DNA of 64,000 nt, taken from contig NZ_FZOK01000001.1 in NCBI RefSeq assembly GCF_900188245.1, positions 1 to 64,000 on the forward strand, written 5' to 3'. Made by a program: the position numbers and the translations under genes. Positions 1 through 8,000 of this stretch are shown here, one piece after another (position 1 is the stretch's first letter; every line of letters starts with the position of its first letter). This DNA is from Belliella buryatensis. GTDB lineage: Bacteria > Bacteroidota > Bacteroidia > Cytophagales > Cyclobacteriaceae. The notes under the pieces were generated by a model. It was not told the DNA's origin. It saw only the letters and a list, made by a program, of their open reading frames with translations, and ran no database searches.

Positions 1-95
1 CGATGTAAGTCCACTATTCCTGACCAAAAAAATTACTTAACTCCGGGGGGTCACTTTGCAGCGCTGATAGGGGGTCACTTTGACCGCTATATGCA
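1..95. mobile_element. Probable end of an IS21-like insertion sequence
   Basis: Two direct copies of GGGGGTCACTTTG lie 24 bp apart (46-58 and 70-82), the second followed by ACCGCTATATGCA. Several IS21-family elements carry repeated GGGGTCACTTTGACCG-like blocks inside their terminal inverted repeats and end in a CA dinucleotide; that family knowledge is the basis of the call. The likely outer boundary is the CA at 94-95, where a recognisable GH43 reading frame begins. The transposase genes (istA/istB) would lie to the left, outside the window, so the element cannot be confirmed here. Confidence 0.5.
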
Positions 96-345
96 GGTGA
101 CACACAATATCGCTTATGCTATCGGTGATTCTCCATACGGCCCTTTTACTTACCAAGGTGTAATACTCAACCCTGTACAAGGCTGGACCAATCACCATTC
201 GATTGTCAAAATTGACAGCAAATGGTACATCTTTTATCATGATACTGAGCTTTCTGGAGAAACACACCTTAGAAACATAAAAATGGCTGAACTGGAACAT
301 CTTGCTGATGGAACAATCAAAACCATTGAACCAATTTTAAAATAA
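96..345 (+). pseudogene. 5'-truncated GH43 family glycosidase remnant
   Basis: The roughly 80 residues encoded here match the C-terminal end of the five-bladed propeller of family 43 glycoside hydrolases (arabinofuranosidase/xylosidase type). Visible motifs are HNIAYAIGDSPYGPFTY, GWTNHHSIV and KWYIFYHD, in the order found in that family. A full enzyme is about 300-500 residues, so the signal peptide, most blades and the catalytic acids are missing. The open frame runs leftward through the IS-like repeats to the window edge without a stop, but that part does not look like GH43. The ATG at 91 falls inside the putative element end and is probably not a real start. A hairpin terminator follows at 369-402. 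I read it as a gene broken by insertion of the left-hand element; its original substrate cannot be told. Confidence 0.7.
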
Positions 346-368
346 CCTTTAAGCAGAGGTCAACAATC

Positions 369-402
369 AATAAATCCGAAGTCTAATTGCTTCGGATTTA
401 TT
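369..402 (+). terminator. Rho-independent terminator after the GH43 remnant
   Basis: A perfect 12-bp stem (AATAAATCCGAA at 369-380, TTCGGATTTATT at 391-402) with a 10-nt loop is followed by a short T-rich run. It begins 24 bp past the GH43 stop and separates that remnant from the promoter at 405-435. Confidence 0.7.
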
Positions 403-404
403 AT

Positions 405-435
405 TTTGATCCGCTTTTCTAGCGCTATACTTTTG
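405..435 (+). promoter_or_regulatory. Bacteroidota-type promoter of the propeller lipoprotein
   Basis: TTTG at 405-408 (-33 element), 19 bp, then TACTTTTG at 428-435, an exact match to the TAnnTTTG -7 consensus used by the Bacteroidota primary sigma factor. Transcription would start near 442, which excludes the upstream ATG at 406 as a start and fixes translation at 466. Confidence 0.6.
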
Positions 436-465
436 TTTAAACTAATTTTTTATCATATTTCGAAT

Positions 466-1632
466 ATGAAAATCTCTGAAAACTGCAGTTACCTTTTAGC
501 TTTGCTACTCCTTGCTGCCTGTGGCAAAAGTGAAGAATCAACGCGTACGGCTAGCGAACCTAGCTATGAACTCATTAAGGTTGATTCATTCCAAGTAGAA
601 AATCTAACTCGGGTAAGGATTACTGATTTCAGTGAAACTGAAAACATCTACTTGGGCTACAGTGAAGCTGAAAACGACGTACTCGAAATTTCCCCTGAAG
701 GAAATATCATCAAAAGAGTCAATCTCAGCGGAGATGGTCCAGGCAAATTAGGGAATTGGGTACCTCTAGGGCTGAGTTTTGGACCTGAGCAAAAAAGAGT
801 CTTTCAACTCCCCTTTCAGCTTGCTACCTACAATCAAAATTACGAGCAAATTGAAAATATTCGAATACAATCTCCATTACCTGTTCGAACTAGCTTTCCC
901 TTAAGCAAAACAGCTTATTTTATGGAAGATGGAAATCCAAGATACTTAGTCGGGCCAACCTCATTCTTATCCGCACACCTTTTGATTTACGACGAAGTGG
1001 GTAGAGATACTTTGCAAAACTTTTCCTTACTCTATCCTGAATCTGGTGATATGAAATCCATTATCCCCTACGAAGCAGACTCCTATTATAAAAAGACTCC
1101 CAATATCTATACTAACTTGATGGCCAAATCATTTTTTATCTCAAGTGACAAGTTGCATGTACTCCAAGGTCTTTCAGAGTCTATTCAAGTATATGACCTA
1201 AAGGAATTCAACCTTATCAAAAATATCCCATTGACGCACAGTGAGTTTCTCAAATATGACCCAGTACCAATAGGGACATCCATGGATGATCCAAGGGTCA
1301 ATCAGCTCTCCTCGATGGCTGGAAGAAATCTAAGAATTTTTGACCTAAGTGATGAATTATGGCTGGTAAGGTATTTTCAAGGTATTACAAATTCAGAATT
1401 TGAATTAAGGAATTCAGAAGAAAATCCATTCCGATTTGTAGATGCCAATGACAAGATCAAATTGATCGTATTCAAAAATGGAGAACAAATACCTGGGGAG
1501 TTGGAAGTTCCTGAAGGAACCATGCTTTTCTCACTTGGAAAAAACAAAGTCCTTGTGGAAGAAAAACCTAGCGAAGATATAGAAGAAGAGTTTACACGGT
1601 ACAGTGTCTATGAATTGAGAATCATCAACTGA
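466..1632 (+). CDS. Outer-membrane-type lipoprotein, DUF4221/six-bladed-propeller-like
   Basis: A 388-residue protein of unknown function. The N-terminus has a lipoprotein signal ending in LLAAC, so it should be exported and lipidated. The rest is built of short beta-strand-rich blocks, with a SGDGPGKLG motif after an ILEISPEGNII-like strand. Similar GxGPG signatures occur in Bacteroidota propeller lipoproteins (DUF4221 and 6-bladed NHL-like families); the exact family is inferred. The start at 466 is preferred over an in-frame ATG at 406 because the promoter -7 box at 428-435 lies between them and because the lipobox is then correctly placed. It is monocistronic and convergent with tenA. No enzyme motif is visible. 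Confidence 0.55.
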   Translation: MKISENCSYLLALLLLAACGKSEESTRTASEPSYELIKVDSFQVENLTRVRITDFSETENIYLGYSEAENDVLEISPEGNIIKRVNLSGDGPGKLGNWVPLGLSFGPEQKRVFQLPFQLATYNQNYEQIENIRIQSPLPVRTSFPLSKTAYFMEDGNPRYLVGPTSFLSAHLLIYDEVGRDTLQNFSLLYPESGDMKSIIPYEADSYYKKTPNIYTNLMAKSFFISSDKLHVLQGLSESIQVYDLKEFNLIKNIPLTHSEFLKYDPVPIGTSMDDPRVNQLSSMAGRNLRIFDLSDELWLVRYFQGITNSEFELRNSEENPFRFVDANDKIKLIVFKNGEQIPGELEVPEGTMLFSLGKNKVLVEEKPSEDIEEEFTRYSVYELRIIN

Positions 1633-1664
1633 AAAAAGCTGGGCTAAGATCTATATAGCCCAGC
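1632..1664 (-). terminator. Terminator of the thiamine salvage operon, overlapping the tenA stop
   Basis: Stem GCTGGGCTA (1638-1646) / TAGCCCAGC (1656-1664) with six A on the plus strand at 1632-1637, giving a U-tract for minus-strand transcription. The promoter-proximal arm is made from the last codons of tenA. Confidence 0.65.
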
Positions 1665-2307
1665 ATTCTATTTGATAGGCAGAATCCCAAAACATCCATT
1701 CCAATCTTGTAGCCATTTGGAAGGCTTCTAGCATTTCCTGTTGGAGCTTTTCACTTGCACTTTCAGCTAACTGATCAGTAATTTGTATTGCTTGCTGTAC
1801 GGACTGAGCAAACTCTTCTCCGGAATAAGTATCTATCCAATTCTTGTAAGGATTATCTTTGACAGCGGACTGCTGAGCATAAATGTAGTCCCCTACTTCC
1901 TTATAAATCCAAAAACAAGGCAGCACCGCCGCTGCAGCTACTTCTACATTTGCATATGCTGATCTCGAGAGCAGGTAATTGGTGTAAAGCAGACAAGTAG
2001 GTGATGCTTGTACTTCATCAGGTATCCCTAAAGTCTTGAAATAACCTTCATGCAAGGCTCGCTCCACTACAATGGCACCAGCTGCAAACTGTGAATAAGC
2101 CAACACTTGACTCAAGTCTTGCAACCTACTCGAGATGGTACTCAATGCTTTACCAAACTCACCTAAGTAATAGGCATCCTGAGCCATGTAGAACTTGAAC
2201 CTCTCTTTATCTAAAGTGCCCGATGCCAATTCTTGATTGAAAGGCAATTCCAATATTTTCTGATAGATGGGTTCAATACTCCCCCATGCTTGCTCACTCC
2301 ATTTCAT
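1651..2307 (-). CDS. tenA: Aminopyrimidine aminohydrolase / thiaminase II
   Basis: A 218-residue cytoplasmic TenA-family protein. TenA hydrolyses aminopyrimidine breakdown products of thiamine to HMP, feeding HMP back to the pathway. Key residues align with the Bacillus enzyme: Asp44 and Tyr47 in QDAYYLGEF, a catalytic Cys131 in LPCFWIY, tyrosines 108/111, and Glu203 in LEWMFWDSAY near the C-terminus. The length is normal for the family. Its start overlaps the end of thiD by 14 bp, so it is the last gene of thiM-thiE-thiD-tenA and shares its riboswitch control. TenA with ThiD and ThiM indicates salvage of both thiamine halves. Confidence 0.9.
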   Translation of the reverse strand: MKWSEQAWGSIEPIYQKILELPFNQELASGTLDKERFKFYMAQDAYYLGEFGKALSTISSRLQDLSQVLAYSQFAAGAIVVERALHEGYFKTLGIPDEVQASPTCLLYTNYLLSRSAYANVEVAAAAVLPCFWIYKEVGDYIYAQQSAVKDNPYKNWIDTYSGEEFAQSVQQAIQITDQLAESASEKLQQEMLEAFQMATRLEWMFWDSAYQIECWAI

Positions 2308-3118
2308 GTATTATTTGATTTTGAGGGTTGAAAAAATGATTCAAGGGTCCATTTCCATGACCTGTTTTTACGGCTTTCCCGAGTAATATAGCTTGATAAA
2401 TATAATTCCGAGCTTTTGTTACAGCCTGTTGCATTTCATTTCCCTTTGCCAATTCAGCAGCAATTGCCGAGGAAAGAGAACAACCTGTGCCATGCACATT
2501 ACTGGATTCTATTTTAGCATTTTCAAAGATTACTTCCTCTCCTTGATTCAAGACTAGAAGATCTTGAATTACTTCGGTTTTCAAATGTCCTCCTTTGATC
2601 AAAACTGCATTGGGGATATAGAATTGCAAAAAAACCGCTGCTTTTTTCATATCACTAAGATCCTGAACTTTGAATCCACAAAGGATTTCTGTTTCATCCA
2701 GATTGGGGGTGATTAGCGAAACCAGAGGAAATAATTTTTCTTTGATCGTCTCTATAGTCTCTTCTTGAATCAATCTATCACCTGAAGTTGCTACCATTAC
2801 AGGATCAAATACCATGGGAATATCTAAGCCTTTCAGTTTCTTTGCCAGCAATTCCACTACATCTGGCCTATCAAGCATACCTATCTTAATAGCTCTTGGA
2901 GTGATATCTGTCAATATTGCATCCAACTGGGCCTCTATATGGTCAATGGGAATGCTATGAATATCCTTAACACCAACGGTATTCTGAGCTGTAGTGGCTG
3001 TAATTACAGTCATCCCATAGCAACCTAAAGCAGAAAAAGTCTTCAAATCTGCCTGAATTCCAGCACCTCCACTACTATCTGATCCAGCTATACTCAATAC
3101 GGGAATGTATGTTTTCAT
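2294..3118 (-). CDS. thiD: Hydroxymethylpyrimidine / phosphomethylpyrimidine kinase
   Basis: A 274-residue ribokinase-fold enzyme that phosphorylates HMP to HMP-P and then HMP-PP for thiamine phosphate synthesis. The N-terminus has the family signature SIAGSDSSGGAGIQADLKTF followed by GCYGMTVITA. The C-terminal anion-hole motif HGTGCSLSSAIAAELA is intact, and FDPVMVATSG marks the magnesium/HMP region. The start overlaps the thiE stop by 4 bp and the end overlaps tenA by 14 bp, indicating translational coupling. Length is typical of the single-domain enzyme, with no ThiE or TenA fusion. Confidence 0.93.
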   Translation of the reverse strand: MKTYIPVLSIAGSDSSGGAGIQADLKTFSALGCYGMTVITATTAQNTVGVKDIHSIPIDHIEAQLDAILTDITPRAIKIGMLDRPDVVELLAKKLKGLDIPMVFDPVMVATSGDRLIQEETIETIKEKLFPLVSLITPNLDETEILCGFKVQDLSDMKKAAVFLQFYIPNAVLIKGGHLKTEVIQDLLVLNQGEEVIFENAKIESSNVHGTGCSLSSAIAAELAKGNEMQQAVTKARNYIYQAILLGKAVKTGHGNGPLNHFFNPQNQIIHEME

Positions 3119-3762
3119 TTTACCTTATTTAATCCTTTTTCAATTTCTTTTTTAAAAGACTCCGCAGCGTGGCTTGGGCTTTTTGCACTACATATACCTG
3201 ACACAATTGCCAAACAGTCTGCTCCTGCTTGTATTACGGCTGCTGCATTGTGGATTTTGATATTCCCTATAGCTACCAAAGCTTTATTGCTGATCTCTCG
3301 AAGAGATTGTAATCCTTTTAATCCCCACTCACTTTTCGTATCCATTTTGGTAGGTGTAGAAAAGATAGGGCTTACTCCATAATACCACGCATGTTTGGCC
3401 TGATCTGATTTTATTTCCTCCAAATGTTCTATAGACAAACCCACAGGAAAATATTGCCCAAAAGTCTCCTGAACTTCAAAAACACTTGCATCAGATTGCC
3501 CAATATGGATTCCATTTGCTTCTACTGTCCTTGCTACCTCAATACTATCATTGATAATCAAAGGTACTTCATATTGGTCGCAGAGGATTTTCAGCTTTTC
3601 AGCTTTTCTAATAAAATCAGCAATTGAAAGGTCTTTCTCCCTTAACTGTACAATATCTACACCACCTTTAATTGCTTCCTCTACCACCCAAAAGAAATCC
3701 CTTCCAAGACATGCCTTTTGGTCTGTAACTAAGTAAAGGCGGTATGGGAAATCCCTTTTCAT
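3115..3762 (-). CDS. thiE: Thiamine phosphate synthase
   Basis: A 215-residue TIM-barrel enzyme that joins HMP-PP to hydroxyethylthiazole phosphate to make thiamine phosphate. Family motifs are visible in order: VDIVQLREKDLS, PLIINDSIEVA, GIHIGQSD, YGVSPIFSTPTK and ALVAIGNI with a following phosphate-binding loop GADCLAIVSGI. It overlaps thiM by 4 bp upstream and thiD by 4 bp downstream. It is one of two substrates' meeting point in the salvage route: ThiM supplies the thiazole phosphate and ThiD the pyrimidine. Confidence 0.93.
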   Translation of the reverse strand: MKRDFPYRLYLVTDQKACLGRDFFWVVEEAIKGGVDIVQLREKDLSIADFIRKAEKLKILCDQYEVPLIINDSIEVARTVEANGIHIGQSDASVFEVQETFGQYFPVGLSIEHLEEIKSDQAKHAWYYGVSPIFSTPTKMDTKSEWGLKGLQSLREISNKALVAIGNIKIHNAAAVIQAGADCLAIVSGICSAKSPSHAAESFKKEIEKGLNKVK

Positions 3763-4553
3763 AAAAATTCTACACGCATCCTTTTAGCAAATTCCTCATC
3801 AGTAAGCTGGTAGAGTACATCATAAAAGTTTAATTGAAGCGTACCAGGACCAGCAGCCTTCTCAGCTGCAATATCTCCTGCGACACCCATTACTACCATT
3901 GCAGTCGTCGTAGCTAAAAATGCATCTTTTCCAGTCCCTACAAATGCACCTACCAAAGCTGAAGCAGTACAGCCCATTCCTGTCACTTTTGCCATCATTG
4001 GATGCCCATTTGTGACAATCGAAATTTTATCTTCCCTAATAACATAATCCTTAGCACCAGAAATACAGACCACGGCCCCAGTTTCATTTGAAAGCTCAAT
4101 CCCTGCTTGCAATGCCTCATCTGAGCTGTTGCTACTATCTACACCTCTACTTTGTATATTCACGCTAGCCAAAGCCATAATTTCAGAAGCGTTGCCTCTT
4201 ATAATGGATGGTTTTTTGGAAAGTAATTGAGTCAAAACTTCATTTCTGTAAGCAGATGCTCCTGCACCTACCGGGTCTAAAACCCAAGGTTTTTGATTTT
4301 GATTGGCACTATCTACTGCAAGCATCATGCTGTCCACCCAGTACTCATCTAGCGTACCAATATTAATGACTAATGATGAAATAATTTTGGACATATCTGA
4401 CATCTCAGGGTGAGCGTGCGCCATGATAGGCGATGCACCAATTGCTAAGAGTGCATTTGCTGTATTATTCATCACCACGTAGTTGGTGATAGATTGAACA
4501 AGTGTTGGATTGGATTTGAAATGATTGAATGTACTGATAACTGCGTCCTTCAT
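3759..4553 (-). CDS. thiM: Hydroxyethylthiazole kinase
   Basis: A 264-residue ribokinase-fold enzyme that phosphorylates salvaged 4-methyl-5-hydroxyethylthiazole. Motifs are the N-terminal TNYVVMNNTANALLAIGASP, the magnesium-binding VLDPVGAGASAYRN, GNASEIMAL, and the catalytic TGMGCTASALVGAF with its conserved Cys. First gene of the operon; its leader of about 160 nt contains a TPP riboswitch (4640-4713), so thiamine sufficiency should switch off all four genes. No thiC, thiG or thiH is present here, consistent with a salvage unit; de novo genes may lie elsewhere. Confidence 0.93.
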   Translation of the reverse strand: MKDAVISTFNHFKSNPTLVQSITNYVVMNNTANALLAIGASPIMAHAHPEMSDMSKIISSLVINIGTLDEYWVDSMMLAVDSANQNQKPWVLDPVGAGASAYRNEVLTQLLSKKPSIIRGNASEIMALASVNIQSRGVDSSNSSDEALQAGIELSNETGAVVCISGAKDYVIREDKISIVTNGHPMMAKVTGMGCTASALVGAFVGTGKDAFLATTTAMVVMGVAGDIAAEKAAGPGTLQLNFYDVLYQLTDEEFAKRMRVEFL

Positions 4554-4572
4554 GATTTAATTATTAAGGTTA

Positions 4573-4619
4573 AAAAAACTTTAGGAGCACTGTAAACAGG
4601 TGTTCACTAAGCTATCCTC
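4573..4619 (-). terminator. Possible intrinsic terminator forming the riboswitch expression platform
   Basis: Downstream of the TPP aptamer the minus strand can fold GGATAGC..GTGAACA / TGTTTAC..GCTCC as an interrupted stem, followed by seven U (plus-strand A 4573-4579) before thiM. The stem has internal mismatches, so this is a moderate call; control could instead be translational. Confidence 0.4.
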
Positions 4620-4639
4620 AGGCAATAGAATAGCTACAC

Positions 4640-4713
4640 TTTTTCTTTCGCCAGCATTACCTGGTTCAAGTTCAAAGGGTTTAATCTCAGCCAATCAGGC
4701 ACCCCTAAAGTTT
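4640..4713 (-). ncRNA. TPP riboswitch (THI box)
   Basis: The minus strand reads AGGGGTGCC, then GGCTGAGATT, then ACCCTTTGAACTTGAACC and AGGTAATGCTGGCG, which are the conserved P1/P2/P3 core blocks of the thiamine pyrophosphate aptamer in the right order and spacing. It lies upstream of thiM and explains the long leader. Confidence 0.95.
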
Positions 4714-4972
4714 TCAAATACTAAGGTAGAAATTTATTTTTCAGCTTTACAGGTAAAATCGACATTTTTATGATTCCCCCTACTAAAACGTCTTTATTTG
4801 GGACAAAAAATAAATGTAAATCAATGGCCATATCTTGAAATTCAAACGCTCAATTTCATCAACAAATGACAATCTTTGATTTTTAACCAATCCAAATTTT
4901 ATCTCCTAGAGACACTTTAGAACCAACTAATCCCAATTTTTTTCAATTTTTAACCTTTTGTTAATAATAAAA

Positions 4973-5005
4973 TTTGGTTTATCCGATTTCAATCGGTTAA
5001 TTTTA
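4973..5005 (+). promoter_or_regulatory. Candidate promoter of the T9SS-secreted nuclease-fold gene
   Basis: TTTG at 4973-4976 and TAATTTTA at 4998-5005 (7 of 8 to TAnnTTTG) with 21 bp between them; a start near 5012 would leave a leader of about 45 nt. The rest of 4714-5058 is AT-rich and shows nothing else I can name. Confidence 0.35.
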
Positions 5006-5058
5006 GCAGCATTTTATTTACAACAAACTGCATATATTAAATCATCAATCACATATAC

Positions 5059-8000
5059 ATGAAACACAATTTACGCAAATCAATTTTGCTTGCATTATTC
5101 ATGATTTTGAGCAGTATTTCACTACATGCTCAAACAGAAGTAGTTGCAGGCTGGACATTTGGCACGGTGACTGGAGCAGAATCTCCTTTAGCAGACCAAG
5201 GTAACTTCCTTAATGTTGGGATTCAAGAAATCACCTTGACCAATGCCAACATTACAGGTTATGTAGCTGGATCGCCTGGAAGATCAATTACTTCCAATGG
5301 CTGGATTACAAAAGGAGAAAGATTTTGGGTAGTACCTGTGAATACCACTGGATTTACAAACTTGACCCTGTCTTCCAAGCAACAAAGCTCCAATACCGGC
5401 CCCAGAGACTTTAAAGCTCAGTATAGTTTGGATGGTGAGATTTGGGTTGATATTACAGGTGGCACCTACACCGTTGCAAATAATTTTACCACAGGGGTTT
5501 TGAATAAAATAGCCCTTCCATCTGAGACGAGCAACAAGCCTTTACTTTTAATCCGCTGGTTGAACACTTCAGATATAGCTGTAAACGATCTACCTATAGG
5601 CAGTGGTGGAACCAATAGAATTGATGAAATATTCATAGAAGGAGAGTCTGGAGGGGAAATTCTTGATCCTACAGCTACCCCACTTATCAATCCGAATGGA
5701 GGTACTTTTGATGAGGCTGTCACAGTAACACTTTCATCTACTTCAGAGAATGCTTCTATTTATTATACATTAGACGGTTCAGAACCTAATTTAGGAAGCT
5801 TAACTTATACAGGTCCAATAGTCATAGAAGAAAGCGCTACACTCTCTGCCATAGCTTTGGCTGATGGTTTTGGAATCAGTGGTGTGGCTTCAGCTGACTT
5901 TATCATTAATGTTCCTACAACTCCTGCTGCTAGCATTCCTTATGTTCAAAATTTCGAGAACTTTGTCAACTTGAGCAGTCCTGTAACTTCATTTGGTGCA
6001 GAGGTTGAGTGGGCTTTCACAGGAGCCGTACTTAATTATAATGGCCTTTTTGGCACTGGCACTGCTGGAGGTTTTAGAGGAGGAGATGTGTTAGGATATC
6101 AACATACCGGAACTTCAGGTGTATTTACTGCTAGCTTAACTTTAGAAAACACTACGGGCTTTCCTATTACTGATTTGGAGATTTCTTACCTTGGAAGAGT
6201 CAGTAGGGTTGATCAAACAAGGTTTCCTGAGTGGACAGTAACCGTCAACGGAACGACTATTTCAGAACTGAGCTACAGTACTGCTTCTGGAGAAGATGAA
6301 AATAAATCTGCACTCCTTTCAGGACTGAATATCCTTCCAGGAGAACTAGTCACTATTGAGTGGTCTTCTGATAGGGGTTTCAATGCAGGGGGCGGAAGTA
6401 GACAAATTGGTATTGCTGATTTGAGTATCACTATTCCTGAAGTATTAGAACCAGTTGCTTTTGTCAATTGGGACTTTTCAGGTGAAACAGGAAGTCAAGT
6501 TGCTACAGCAGGCACAGCACTTATACCTGGCATAGTTGCAAGAGATTTTACAAGAGGAGCTGGGATCAATGCTACAGGAGCCAACAATTCTATCAATTCA
6601 AATGGATGGAATGCAGGAGATGAACGCTATTATACTTTTGGCTTCAATGTGGCTGCTGATAAATTAATAGACTTGACTGCTCTTCAGATTGGAAGCACTT
6701 CATCAAACGGTGGTCCTAGAGATATGGCTTTAGTATATAGTGGTGATGGCTTCACAGCTAGAATTGCTGAATGGCAACATACAGGTTCGTTTGTAAATCA
6801 AATCATTGACCTTTCAGCATTACAAAATTTATCTGGTGATGTGGAGTTTAGAATTATCACTACAAGTGATGTATCTGCCAATGGTGGAACAATTGCTTCA
6901 ACTGGAACTTCTAGAGTGACCAATTTCTTCCCTGGTGCGCTTCCTGTAACATTTACAGGAATTGTAAAAGATGCCGATGGGGTAATCATCCCAAGAATTG
7001 AGGTTAATCCAAGCGAATTGAACTTCGGAGCAATCAGTTTGGCAAGTACTCTACCTGTACTTTCTTATGAAATATCAGCAGAAAACCTTGAAGGAGATGT
7101 CACTGTATCAGCACCTGCTCCTTATCAAGTCTCTAAAGATGGGAATACCTTCTCAGGGTCTATTGTATTCACCGTTGAGGAGCTTAATGTTGCTCAGATG
7201 GTATTTGTGCAATTGAATAATATCGAAGTAGGGACTTTCAACACCACTATTACCAATCAAACAGCTGGAACTTTACCAGTGGCGGTAACAGTAAATGGTT
7301 CCGTATTTGATCCATTCAATATCAGTGAAAACTTCAACAATACCTGTCCTGACTTACCAGCTGGCTGGGAAACCATCAGTGTATTAGGTGCACAAGAATG
7401 GGCATGTACTACTTTTGGTAGAGCTGGCACCACTCCTACTGCCTCTGCCCCATTTGGCTTACAGATCAATGGCTTCTCTGGAGGTGCGGTTCTCAATGAA
7501 GATTGGTTAATCTCAGCACCTTACGATTTGACTGGGTTTAATATTCCATTGATGACATTCTGGAGTAGAGTCGCATTCCAAGGCCCAAGATTGAAGCTGT
7601 TGATTTCTACGGATTATGTAAGCGGAAATCCTAATGAAGCTACTTGGACTGAACTGAGTGATAGATTTGCAACAGCAGATCAGTGGACTTTCTCAGGTCA
7701 AGTTGATTTGAGTGAGTATTTGGGTGAAACAGTAAGGATAGCATTTGTCTACAATTCTTCTCCAGAAACTGGCGCTGCAAGATGGACACTGGATGATTTT
7801 GCACTTTTTAGCTCTGATGTGCCTGCAGAGCCTTTCTTTACCAATAATATCGGAAATGTAGATTACTGGCATTTTGGAGTTGTACCGGCAGGAAGCACTT
7901 CTAGCAATACAAGAACCTTCAATTTTGGCTTATCCAATGCTGTAGCTGATCTGAAAATTAGTGCAGGTGAAGGATTTGAGTTTTCAAAAGATGGTGTGGA

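Noticed and set aside
37-300. An 87-residue minus-strand frame opposite the GH43 remnant
   Set aside because: It is the antisense of a frame with clear GH43 motifs and shows no family features of its own.
406-465. Upstream start for the propeller lipoprotein
   Set aside because: It would lie before the -7 promoter box and bury the lipobox inside the protein.
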